NCBI RefSeq assembly: GCF_025399895.1
Contig: NZ_JAODUA010000009.1
Span: 124,001 to 188,000, forward strand
From: Streptomyces sp. ASQP_92
Lineage (GTDB): Bacteria > Actinomycetota > Actinomycetes > Streptomycetales > Streptomycetaceae
Length of the DNA: 64,000 bases
Direction: 5' to 3'
Shown here: piece after piece, positions 40,760 to 49,207 of the stretch
Numbering within the stretch: the first letter of the stretch is position 1
How the letters are laid out: each line of letters opens with the position of its first letter
Notes under the pieces: generated by a model
What the model saw: the letters and a program-made list of their open reading frames with translations, nothing else
Databases searched by the model: none
Told to the model about the DNA's origin: nothing
Translations under genes and position numbers: made by a program

Positions 40760-41480
40760 GGGACGTCCAACTCTCCAGTACGGGCGGGAGTTTGCCGAAT
40801 GCGTCGGTGAGGGCGGCGAGCGCGTCGCCGATCCGCCAGGCCGAACGGTCGCGCGGACCAATGGAGTTGGAGACCGCGCGGATCTCCAGCGCCGGTACGC
40901 CGTACTGGTCGGCGGCCTCGGCGACACCGAAGCCCTCCATCGCCTCGGCCACCGCCGAAGGGTGCCGGGCGAGGAGTTCGGCCGTGCGCCGCGCCGTGCC
41001 GGTCGCGGTGCTGACGGTGAGGACCGGTCCGCTCCGGGCGCCCAGCGCCTCGGCGACGGCGCGGCACAGCGCGGCCGGCGGGGTCAGGGTGTCGCGCCCG
41101 AAGCCGAGCGCGGTGACGGGCAGGAAGCCCTCGGGGGAGTCGGCGCCCAGGTCGGCGGCGACGATCTCGGACGCCACCACCAGGGTGCCGAGCGGGGCGA
41201 CGGGGGCGAAGCCGCCGCCGATGCCGGCCGAGACGACCAGATCGTATGGGGCTCGGCCGAGCGCGATGGCGGTGGCGGCCGCGGCGGCCGCCGGACCGAC
41301 CCCGGCGGGCAGCACGTTCATCTCGTGCCCGCCCGCGCACAGGCGGGCCAGCGGCTCAAGGGGTTGCGCGGTGCCGGGGCGTACCGGAGCGGGGCCCGGC
41401 GACACGTAACCGGCACGGGCGAGACCGGCGGCGACGGAGTCCGCCTCCGCCGCCACCGCGGTCACCACCAGCACACGCAT
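40749..41480 (-). CDS. mqnB: Futalosine hydrolase
   Basis: 243 residues from ATG 41480. Nucleosidase-phosphorylase fold: VLPAGVGPAAAAAATA, LVVSAGIGGGF and the C-terminal AEAMEGFGVAEAADQYGVPALEIRAVSN with the catalytic ME-G region. It releases hypoxanthine from futalosine in the same pathway as MqnD. The 11-bp overlap with mqnD and shared strand make them an operon, with mqnB first. Other pathway genes (mqnA, mqnC) are not in the window. Confidence 0.93.
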   Translation of the reverse strand: MRVLVVTAVAAEADSVAAGLARAGYVSPGPAPVRPGTAQPLEPLARLCAGGHEMNVLPAGVGPAAAAAATAIALGRAPYDLVVSAGIGGGFAPVAPLGTLVVASEIVAADLGADSPEGFLPVTALGFGRDTLTPPAALCRAVAEALGARSGPVLTVSTATGTARRTAELLARHPSAVAEAMEGFGVAEAADQYGVPALEIRAVSNSIGPRDRSAWRIGDALAALTDAFGKLPPVLESWTSHEH

Positions 41481-41497
41481 CAGGCGGGGCCCGCTCG

Positions 41498-41992
41498 TCA
41501 GGAGGTGCGCTTGAGGGTGAAGCTCCAGACCGACGCGGGCTTGTTGTCCTTGTCGACCTGCACGATGCTGACCTTCTTCTCCTTCGGCGCGGCGCCCTGC
41601 CCGCCGGTGGAGAAGACGTCGGCGCCGGGGAAGCTGCGGTAGGTCTGGGAGGAGGCCTCGGTGATGGGGCTGCCGTCGAGCAGCGCGATCCACTTGTGGC
41701 CGTCCTCGACGACATCGGGGTCGACGCCGAGACGCAGCGTCGAGCCGGGCGCGTAGTCGATGGACTTGGCGTCCTTGACGCCGCTGAGGCAGCCGGTCAG
41801 CTTGGCCTCGGCGAGCGGCTTGCCACCCTCGCCGCGGCAGGACGCCTCGGCGTTGACGGAGTTCGTGCCGACCGTCACGGTCGCGAGAGGCGTCGGCTTG
41901 TCGCAGGCGGAGAGGACGAGGAGTCCTGCGGAGGCGGCGGCGAGTGCGAAGCCGGCCCGGCGGGTCCTACCGGAAATGAACGCAACGGTCAT
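41498..41992 (-). CDS. DUF2771 lipoprotein
   Basis: 164 residues. Signal with lipobox LVLSAC (Cys30), followed by a compact beta-rich domain with TVTVGTNSVNAEASC, GSTLRLGVDPDVVEDGHKWIALLDG typical of DUF2771. A Cys pair (about 52 and 68) may form a disulfide. Function unknown, on the outer face of the membrane. It lies 17 bases upstream of mqnB on the same strand and may be co-transcribed. Confidence 0.87.
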   Translation of the reverse strand: MTVAFISGRTRRAGFALAAASAGLLVLSACDKPTPLATVTVGTNSVNAEASCRGEGGKPLAEAKLTGCLSGVKDAKSIDYAPGSTLRLGVDPDVVEDGHKWIALLDGSPITEASSQTYRSFPGADVFSTGGQGAAPKEKKVSIVQVDKDNKPASVWSFTLKRTS

Positions 41993-42121
41993 GAAGCGAA
42001 GGCTATCGGTCGTCCCGAGCCACGCCGCGCGGGGGTGCGGCGTGCCGGTGTGGCGCGCCCCACCGGAGCCGGGCGCGGGCGACGCCCGTACCTGCTGTGG
42101 CGCGCCCCAGCCGGGCCGGGC

Positions 42122-43477
42122 TCAGGCGACCCGCGGCCGTGGTGCTCCCCGGCGGGCCGCGCCGAGCAGGCCCCGTACCGAGATGGCCGCGCCGAGCGCC
42201 AGCAGGCCCGCGGCCACCGACATGCCGAGGACGCCGTTGAGCGGGAGCGCGATGCCGATCGCTCCGCCGAGCACCCACGCCATCTGGAGCAGGGTCTCCG
42301 AGCGCGCGAACGCGGACGTACGGACCTCCTCCGGCACATCGCGCTGGATCATCGCGTCCAGGGACAGCTTGGCCAGCGCCTGGGTGAGCCCGGCCGTCGC
42401 GCCCAGCACCGCCACCATCACCCCGCTGAAGAACACGGCGGACAGGGCCGCGACGCCGAGCGCGATCGTCAGCATCGTCACGATCAGCACCTCGGGCCCG
42501 CGCGCCCGCAGCAGCGAGCCGACCGCCGTGCCCAGCGCGTTGCCGACGCCCGCCGATACGCCCACGATGCCGAGCGAGACGGCCGCGCTCTGCCCCGACA
42601 GGGGGTGCTCGCGCAGCAGGAACGCCAGGAAGAAGATCAGGAAGCCGGAGAGCGCGCGCAGCGAGGCGTTGGCGTACAGGCCGTTCTGCACGGACACGCC
42701 GACCGTCCGCAGACTGGGCTTCGGCTCGCCCCGGTCGGAGAGCCGGGCCTTGGTCTCGCCCTTCGCCGAGTCGACCTTGGGGTCGAGCGAGAACGCGAGG
42801 AACATGCCCGCCACGAAGACACAGAACGCCCCGTAGAGCGGCCATTCGGGCCCGATGCGCGAGAGACCCGCGCCGATCGGGGCGGCGGCCCCGGTGGCGA
42901 GCAGACCGGCGAGGGTGACCCGCGAATTCGCCTTCACCAGCGAGAAGCGCGGTGGCAGCAGGCGGGGCACGACGGCGCTTCTGACCACCCCGTACGCCTT
43001 CGAGGCGACCAGGACGCCCAGGGCCGCGGGGTAGAGCTCCAGGCCGCCGGTGGCGACCGCGCCGGACATGGTCAGCGCGAGCAGCGCGCGAGCCACCATC
43101 GCGCCGGCCATCGCGGCGCGCCGGCCGTGCGGCATGCGGTCGAGCAGCGGGCCGATCACCGGCGCCAGGAGAGTGAAGGGCGCCATCGTGATCGCCAGAT
43201 AGAGGGCGACGCGGCCGCGTGCCTGGTCGGTCGGCACGGAGAAGAAGACGGTCGACGCGAGCGCCACGGTGATCATGACGTCCCCGGCGCCGTTCACCGC
43301 GTGCAGCTCGATCAGTTTGCCGAGCCCCGACTCACCGGCGCCGTGCGCGTGCGTGGCTTTTCTGATCGAACGGGCCGTCCCCGTGAACGGCAGATGCAGG
43401 GCGCGGCCGACCGTCCGGCCTGCCCTGCGCAGGCGGCCGGACTCGTCCGCGGAACCTGACGACCTTGCGGTTGCCAC
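42122..43477 (-). CDS. MFS transporter (enterobactin-exporter/permease-like)
   Basis: 451 residues from GTG 43477. A basic N-terminal 50 residues precedes 11-12 helices. MITVALASTVFFSVPTDQARGRVALYL and PVIGPLLDRMPHGRRAAM (motif A) are clear. A charged cytoplasmic loop (about 210-245) splits the halves. The family is of the EntS-like type in general terms, with no substrate known. It is conserved near DUF3027 in Streptomyces. Divergent from the DUF3027 gene with a 338-base gap. Confidence 0.83.
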   Translation of the reverse strand: MATARSSGSADESGRLRRAGRTVGRALHLPFTGTARSIRKATHAHGAGESGLGKLIELHAVNGAGDVMITVALASTVFFSVPTDQARGRVALYLAITMAPFTLLAPVIGPLLDRMPHGRRAAMAGAMVARALLALTMSGAVATGGLELYPAALGVLVASKAYGVVRSAVVPRLLPPRFSLVKANSRVTLAGLLATGAAAPIGAGLSRIGPEWPLYGAFCVFVAGMFLAFSLDPKVDSAKGETKARLSDRGEPKPSLRTVGVSVQNGLYANASLRALSGFLIFFLAFLLREHPLSGQSAAVSLGIVGVSAGVGNALGTAVGSLLRARGPEVLIVTMLTIALGVAALSAVFFSGVMVAVLGATAGLTQALAKLSLDAMIQRDVPEEVRTSAFARSETLLQMAWVLGGAIGIALPLNGVLGMSVAAGLLALGAAISVRGLLGAARRGAPRPRVA

Positions 43478-43650
43478 CCCGCCATAGTGCCCCAACCCCG
43501 TCCGACCCGAACCAGGATTCGGACGCGCAGGTGGGCCGGGGGCCACGAAGGGGGTAGCGTGACAGGCGCGCCGCCCGCGGCTGCCCAAGGCCGCGCGCCT
43601 CTCCGCGATCCCGCAGAATGGATCGTAGAAGGTGCGCCTCCACGCTCATA

Positions 43651-43672
43651 CGGAGCAGGGGGGACCCCCTTG
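43651..43672. repeat. Probable half-copy of the copA/mqnD element
   Basis: GAGCAGGGGGGACCCCCTTGG resembles the right half of the palindromic element. It lies in the gap 43478-43815, which otherwise has only promoter-like sequence and no gene. Confidence 0.4.
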
Positions 43673-43815
43673 GTCAGTGAAACTGGACAGTCGCTGGGCA
43701 GTTGATCGCCCGGGCGCGGACGTTGACGCGGCCCCCTGGTCCGCTCCGCCCGCCGCCCGTACGCAGTCGGCTCCCCGGCGTACCCGTGAGACGGCGTAGG
43801 AGAGAAGCGAGACCT

Positions 43816-44727
43816 GTGAGTGCTGCGACGACGCGAAGCCGTACCCCTGACCGCCTGTGCGCCGAGGCGGTCGACCTAGCCCGCGAGGCGGCGGAGGAAG
43901 CCGCCGCGCCCGGTGTGGTCGGCGAGCATGTGACCCTCGTGTCGGAGGGCGACCGGGTCGTCACGCACTTCTTCGAGTGCAAGGAGTTCGGCTACCGGGG
44001 CTGGCGCTGGGCGGTGACGGTGACGCGCGCCTCGCGCGCCAAGCTCGTCACCCTCGACGAGACGGTCCTGCTGCCCGGCCCCGACGCCCTCCAGGCCCCC
44101 GAGTGGGTGCCGTGGAGCGAGCGGCTGCGGCCCGGGGACATGGGCCCCGGCGACCTGCTGCCCACCGAGGCCGACGACCTGCGCCTCGAACCCGGCTACA
44201 CCGGCGAGGACGCGCCGCCGCCCAACTCGGTGCTCTCCCAGGAGCTGGCCGAGCGGATCGAGGCGGAGGACGCGGAGCTGTCCGAGCGCGACACCCCCGC
44301 GGGCAGCGCGCGCGGCTCCATCGCGTCCGTCGCCGACGAACTCGGCATGCGCCGGGCGCGGGTCCTCTCGCGGTACGGGCTGCACGCGGCGGCCGACCGC
44401 TGGGAGGAGTCCTTCGGCGGCAAGACCGCGATGGCTCAGGCGGCGCCGGCCTCCTGCGTGTCCTGCGCCTTCCTCGTGCCGATCGCGGGATCGCTGTCCC
44501 AGGCGTTCGGTATCTGCGCCAATGAATTCGGTCCCGCGGACGGGCGTGTCGTGGCGTTCGACTACGGTTGTGGTGGCCACTCCGAGGCGGCCGTCATGCC
44601 TACGCCGCCGCGGCCGGCTTCGCCGGTGCTGGACACGGTGGGGGCGGATCCGCTGGTGTTCCGGCCGGATCGGGGTGGGTCCGTGCCGGATGCGCCGGAC
44701 GCGACGGAGGATCTGGGCCACTCCTAA
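43816..44727 (+). CDS. DUF3027 protein
   Basis: 303 residues from GTG 43816 (AGGAGAG upstream). The DUF3027 region has EHVTLVSEGDRVVTHFFECKEFGYRGWRWAVTVTRA and SGRLRPGDMGPGDLLP-like WSERLRPGDMGPGDLLP. The C-terminal part has SCVSCAFLVPI and ICANEFGPADGRVVAFDYGCGGHSE, a four-Cys/His pattern suggesting zinc. A conserved actinobacterial protein of unknown role. Repeat array 6 begins immediately after the stop. Confidence 0.88.
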   Translation: MSAATTRSRTPDRLCAEAVDLAREAAEEAAAPGVVGEHVTLVSEGDRVVTHFFECKEFGYRGWRWAVTVTRASRAKLVTLDETVLLPGPDALQAPEWVPWSERLRPGDMGPGDLLPTEADDLRLEPGYTGEDAPPPNSVLSQELAERIEAEDAELSERDTPAGSARGSIASVADELGMRRARVLSRYGLHAAADRWEESFGGKTAMAQAAPASCVSCAFLVPIAGSLSQAFGICANEFGPADGRVVAFDYGCGGHSEAAVMPTPPRPASPVLDTVGADPLVFRPDRGGSVPDAPDATEDLGHS

Positions 44728-45400
44728 CCCCCTGGGGCTCCGGCCCGGCCCGGGGGGTTTTCCCACCCACCCACCCGTGCGGCGGGTTGGTTGGTTCCGC
44801 CCTCCCTGGGGCTCCGCCCCAGACCCCGGGCCCTTTGCCCACCCGCCCGCCCGTGCGGCGGGGTTGGATAGTTCGGGCCTTCCTGGGGCTCCGCCCCAGA
44901 CCCCGGGCACCTCGCCCACCCACCCGCCCGTAGGCGCAGGGTTGGTTGGTTCCGGGACCTCTGGGGCTCCGCCCCAGACCCCGTTCGCGCCTGAACGGCG
45001 CTCGTCCTCAAACGCCGGACGGGCTGAAATGCCCGATGCCGGCCAGCACCAGTACCGCTAAGGGGCGCGGGGAACTGCGCGAAAAGCGACCACGGCCCGC
45101 AGACCGAAGGGCTTTCAGGGGCGCGGGGAACGGCGCGAGAAGCGACCACGGCCCGCACACGACCCATGGTTTTGGGGGCGCGGGGAACTGCGCGAAAAGC
45201 GACCACGGCCCGCGGACGAAGGCGGGTTCCTGAGGGGCGCGGGGAACTGCGCGAGAGGCGGGCGCGGGCCGCAGGCGCGAGGAGCGGGCACGGTCCGCAG
45301 GCGCGAGCGGGTTCAGGGGTGCGGGGAACTGCGCGGAGAATGTCCTCGGTCCGCAAGGGAGGCGCATCCCCCGGAGGGTCTCGGGAAGGGGCGGGGTGGG
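44728..45400. repeat. Composite intergenic repeat array 6 (reverse polarity)
   Basis: Four CTGGGGCTCCGCCCCAG hairpins (44743 partial, 44808, 44884, 44964) alternate with CCCACCC-GCCCGTGCGGCG spacers. Then come the GCGCTCGTCCTCAAACGCCGGACG module (44998), five reverse CGCGGGGAACTGCGCG units (45063 to 45316), and the reverse edge module CCCCCGGAGGG...GGGGCGGGGTGGGG (45370-45400). No gene is seen in the gap. Confidence 0.9.
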
Positions 45401-45482
45401 GAAGATTCCAGTCCACAGCCCAGCGCGCGGTACCTTCGGGCCGCGGTCCCGGCACGCGGGGCAGGACAGAGCGGAGTACGGC

Positions 45483-48400
45483 GTGATCGTCAAGGCGATG
45501 GCGGCCGAAGGGGCCGACCCCTTCGGGACGGCGCGGCTACGGCGGGGCGTCCTGAACGCCTGGGGCGCGGGCCCCGCCAGATTCCGCGAGGACGCCAACG
45601 CCGAGGAGGACCTCGCCCTCGGCGGCTACCGCGACCGCCTCGTCGTGGAGCTCGCCCAGAACGCCGCGGACGCCGCCGCCCGCACCGGCACCGAGGGCCG
45701 ACTCAGGCTCACCCTGCACCCCGGCGGCCCCGACGGCCCCGCCGTACTGGCCGCCGCCAACACCGGCGCCCCCCTGGACGCCGTCGGCGTCGAGTCGCTC
45801 TCCACCCTGCGCGCCAGCGCCAAGCGCGCCGACACCGAGGTCGCCGTCGGCCGGTTCGGCGTCGGATTCGCCGCGGTGCTCGCCGTCAGTGACGAGCCCG
45901 CCGTGGTCGGCCGCACCGGAGGCGTGCGCTGGTCGCTCGCCGAGGCCCGCGAGCTGGCCGCCCAGGCCGCCCTCGCCAGCCCCGGCCTCGGCGACGAGCT
46001 GCGCCGCCGCGACGGACACGTACCGCTGCTCAGGCTGCCGCTGCCCGCCGAGGGCGCAGCCCCCGAGGGCTACGACACCGTCGTGGTGCTGCCGCTGCGC
46101 GACGCCGCCGCCGAGGACCTCGTACGCCGTCTCCTCGACGGCATCGACGACGCCCTGCTCCTCACGCTGCCCGGCCTGAGCGAGATCGTCGTCGAAACCC
46201 CGGGCGCCACAAGGGTGTTGAGGCGCTCGGTGCACGACGCGTACGTCCACATCGACGACAGCCGCGACCAGAGCGTGCACCGCTGGCGGACCGTCAGCCA
46301 CCACGGGCCGATCGGCAAGGAGCTGCTCGCCGACCGCCCCGTGGAGGAGCGGCTGCGTCCGCACTGGACCATCACCTGGGCCGTCCCGGTGGACGAGGAC
46401 GGCGCGCCCGAGCGGCCCCGTACCGCAGCCGTGGTGCACGCGCCCACCCCCACCGACGAGCCGCTCGGCGTCCCCGCGCTGCTCATCGCCTCGTTCCCGC
46501 TCGACACCGCGCGCCGCCACCCGGCGCCCGGCCCGCTCACCGACTTCCTGGTGCGGCGCGCCGCCGACGCCTACGCCGAACTCCTCGGCGCCTGGCGCCC
46601 GGTGTCGACCGGCACCGTCGACCTGGTGCCCGGCCCGCTGGGGCGGGGCGAGCTGGACGGCGCCCTGCGCGCGGCGGTCCTGGAGCGGCTGCCCCGCGTC
46701 GCGTTCCTGGCGCCCGCCGCGCCCACCGAGGAACTTCCCGCGCTGCGCCCCTTCGAGGCGGAGGTCGTCGAGGGCGCGGGCGCCGACACGGTACGCGTGC
46801 TCGCCGAAGTCCTGCCCACGCTGCTGCCCGCCGGGCTCGAACGCCGCCCGGAGCTGCGGTCGTTGGAGGTCGGGCGGCTCTCGCTCGGTGACGCCGTCGA
46901 GCGGATCGCGGGCGCCGAGCGGCCCCCCGAGTGGTGGCACCGCCTGTACGACACGCTCGCGGGCGTCGACCCCGACCGGCTCTCCGGGCTCCCCGTGCCG
47001 CTGGTCGGCGGCCGCACCGCCATCGGCCCCCGCCAGATCCTGCTGCCGCTCGCCGACACCCCCTCCGACCTGGGGCGTCTGGGTCTGAAGGTCGCCCACC
47101 CGGACGCGGCCCACCCCCTGCTCGAAAAGCTCGGCGCGCTGCCCGCCACCCCCTGCGCCGTGCTGACGACCCCTCAGGTGCGGGCCGCCGTCGCCGCCTC
47201 GCTCGACAGCGGGGAGATCTGGGACGAGGACGCGCTCGACGCCGACGAACTCGCCGAGACCGTACTGACGTTGGTGCGCGAGGCCAATCTCGCGCCCGGC
47301 GACGAACCCTGGCTCGGGGCGCTCGCCCTGCCCGACGAGGACGGTGAACTCGCCCCCGCCGGAGAGCTCCTGCTGCCCGGATCGCCCTTCGCCGACGTCG
47401 TCCGGGAAGGTGAACTCGCCGAGGTGGACCGGGAGTTGGCGGAACGCTGGGGCGAGCAGCCGCTCACCGCGTGTGGCGTGCTCGCCACGTTCGCCCTCGT
47501 ACGGGCCACCGACGTCGTCCTGGACCCCGACGAACTGGAGCCCCGCGAGGGCGACTTCGCCGAGCCCGACGACGCCGGGCTGCTCGACGCGGTGGACGTG
47601 TGGTGCGAGGACGTCCTGGACCGGCTGCCCGACACGCCGGTCCCGCCCGTGGCCACCGAGATCGTCGCCGTCCGCGACCTCGACCTCGTCGACGACGACG
47701 CGTGGCCGCGGGCCCTCGCCCTGCTCGCCCGGCCGCCACTGCGGGACGCCCTGGTCCAGCCGGTGCGCGTCCTGCTGCCCGACGGCACCACCGAGTCCGT
47801 ACGCCCCTACACCGCCTGGTGGCTGCGCGACCATCCGGTCCTGGACGGCCGGCGCCCCGCCGGGCTGCGCGCGGCCGGCTCCGATCCGCTCCTGGCCGGC
47901 CTGTACGAGTCCGTGGACGCGACCGGCTTCGACGACGCGCAGGTCCTGCGGGCGCTGGGAGTACGCACCTCGGTGGCCGCGCTCCTGGACGAGCCGGGTG
48001 GCGCGGCGGAACTCCTCGGCCGCCTCGCCGACCCCGACCGCTCGGTCTCGTCCGCCCAACTCCACGCCCTGTACACGGCGTTGGCGGACCTCGACCCCGA
48101 GCAGGTCACCCTGCCGGACGAGCTGCGGGCGGTCGTGGACGGCGAGGTGCGGGTCGTCGACGCATCCGACGCGGTCGTGGCGGACGCCCCCGACCTGCTG
48201 CCCCTCGCCTCCGGCCTGGCCCTGCTGCCCGTCGCCCCGGCCCGGGCCGCCGAACTCGCGGAGCTCCTCCAGGTGGGGCGGCTCAGCGAGGCGGCGCCGG
48301 GCGAGGTGACGTCCGTCGGGGTCGAGCGCGAAGTGCCCGATGCGGTACGGGTCCTGCTCGGGCCGCTCGCGCCGGCGACCTATGTCGAGCACGAGGCGCT

Positions 48401-48590
48401 GCTGGCGGGCGGGGTGGAGCTCGACTGGCGTCGGGCGGGGGACGGGGTGGTGCATGCGGCGACCTTGGAGGGGGTTGCGGCGGGGCTCGCCTGGGCGGCG
48501 GGGCAGTGGCCTCGGCGGTTTGAGGTGGGGGCGCTTCTGGAGGACCCGTCGCGGACGGCCGAGCTGTCGCGTGACCGCTGGTTCGACTAG
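45483..48590 (+). CDS. Large GHKL ATPase (sacsin N-terminal-like)
   Basis: 1035 residues from GTG 45483 (GGAG upstream; ATG 45498 possible). N-terminal HSP90/histidine-kinase-type ATP site: N-box E56-x3-N60 in VVELAQNAADAAA, G1 AANTGAPL, G2 VGRFGVGFAAVLAVSD. The remaining 800 residues are acidic and Leu/Ala-rich with several similar blocks (VLTTPQVRAAV, DEDALDADELAETV) and no named domain I can assign. Related actinobacterial proteins are annotated only as sacsin N-terminal ATP-binding-like. It may be a molecular-chaperone-type machine; the client is unknown. It is monocistronic between two repeat arrays. Confidence 0.85.
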   Translation: MIVKAMAAEGADPFGTARLRRGVLNAWGAGPARFREDANAEEDLALGGYRDRLVVELAQNAADAAARTGTEGRLRLTLHPGGPDGPAVLAAANTGAPLDAVGVESLSTLRASAKRADTEVAVGRFGVGFAAVLAVSDEPAVVGRTGGVRWSLAEARELAAQAALASPGLGDELRRRDGHVPLLRLPLPAEGAAPEGYDTVVVLPLRDAAAEDLVRRLLDGIDDALLLTLPGLSEIVVETPGATRVLRRSVHDAYVHIDDSRDQSVHRWRTVSHHGPIGKELLADRPVEERLRPHWTITWAVPVDEDGAPERPRTAAVVHAPTPTDEPLGVPALLIASFPLDTARRHPAPGPLTDFLVRRAADAYAELLGAWRPVSTGTVDLVPGPLGRGELDGALRAAVLERLPRVAFLAPAAPTEELPALRPFEAEVVEGAGADTVRVLAEVLPTLLPAGLERRPELRSLEVGRLSLGDAVERIAGAERPPEWWHRLYDTLAGVDPDRLSGLPVPLVGGRTAIGPRQILLPLADTPSDLGRLGLKVAHPDAAHPLLEKLGALPATPCAVLTTPQVRAAVAASLDSGEIWDEDALDADELAETVLTLVREANLAPGDEPWLGALALPDEDGELAPAGELLLPGSPFADVVREGELAEVDRELAERWGEQPLTACGVLATFALVRATDVVLDPDELEPREGDFAEPDDAGLLDAVDVWCEDVLDRLPDTPVPPVATEIVAVRDLDLVDDDAWPRALALLARPPLRDALVQPVRVLLPDGTTESVRPYTAWWLRDHPVLDGRRPAGLRAAGSDPLLAGLYESVDATGFDDAQVLRALGVRTSVAALLDEPGGAAELLGRLADPDRSVSSAQLHALYTALADLDPEQVTLPDELRAVVDGEVRVVDASDAVVADAPDLLPLASGLALLPVAPARAAELAELLQVGRLSEAAPGEVTSVGVEREVPDAVRVLLGPLAPATYVEHEALLAGGVELDWRRAGDGVVHAATLEGVAAGLAWAAGQWPRRFEVGALLEDPSRTAELSRDRWFD

Positions 48591-48599
48591 GCGCGGCCG

Positions 48600-49205
48600 C
48601 ATTGCAACTGGGGCTCTGCCCCAGCCCCCGTTGGCCCCGTTCGGCCGACGGGGGTCCCTGTGCTGGGGCTCCGCCCCAGGCCCCGGTGGCTCCCGTTAAG
48701 CCGGCGGGGGTCCCTGCGCTGGGGCTCCGCCCCAGACCCCGTGGGCCCCTCCCCGCCCCTTCCCTAAACCCTCCGGGGGCTACCACCGCCCCTGCGGGCC
48801 GTGGTCGCCTTTCGCGCAGTTCCCCGCGCCCCTGAAAACCGGTTTTCGTCTGCGGGCCGCAGGTGGCTGGTCGCGCAGTTCCCCGCGCCCCTAAAAGCGC
48901 CGGCCGTCTGCGGGCCGTGGTCGCTTCTCGCGCAGTTCCCCGCGCCCCTTAGCGGTACTGATGCTGGCCCGCATCGAGGCATTTCAGCCCGTCCGGCGTT
49001 TGAGGACGAGCGCCGTTCAGGCGCGAACGGGGTCTGGGGCGGAGCCCCAGAGGTCCCGGAACCAACCAACCCGCTGCACGGGCGGGTGGGTGGGCAAAGG
49101 GCCCGGGGTCTGGGGCGGAGCCCCAGGGGGCCCGGAACCATCCAACCCCGCTGCACGGGTGGGTGGGTGGGAAAACGCCCCCGGGGTCTGGGGCGGAGCC
49201 CCAGG
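48600..49205. repeat. Composite intergenic repeat array 7 (forward polarity)
   Basis: Three GGGGCTCCGCCCC-type hairpins in a first block (48607, 48665, 48719), then the edge module CCCCGCCCCTTCCCT...CCCTCCGGGGG (48749-48779), three CGCAGTTCCCCGCGCCCC units (about 48818, 48877, 48935), the GTCCGGCGTTTGAGGACGAGC module (48990) and three more hairpins (49037, 49110, 49190) with GGGTGGGTGGG spacers. Lies between convergent genes. Confidence 0.9.
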
Positions 49206-49207
49206 AT

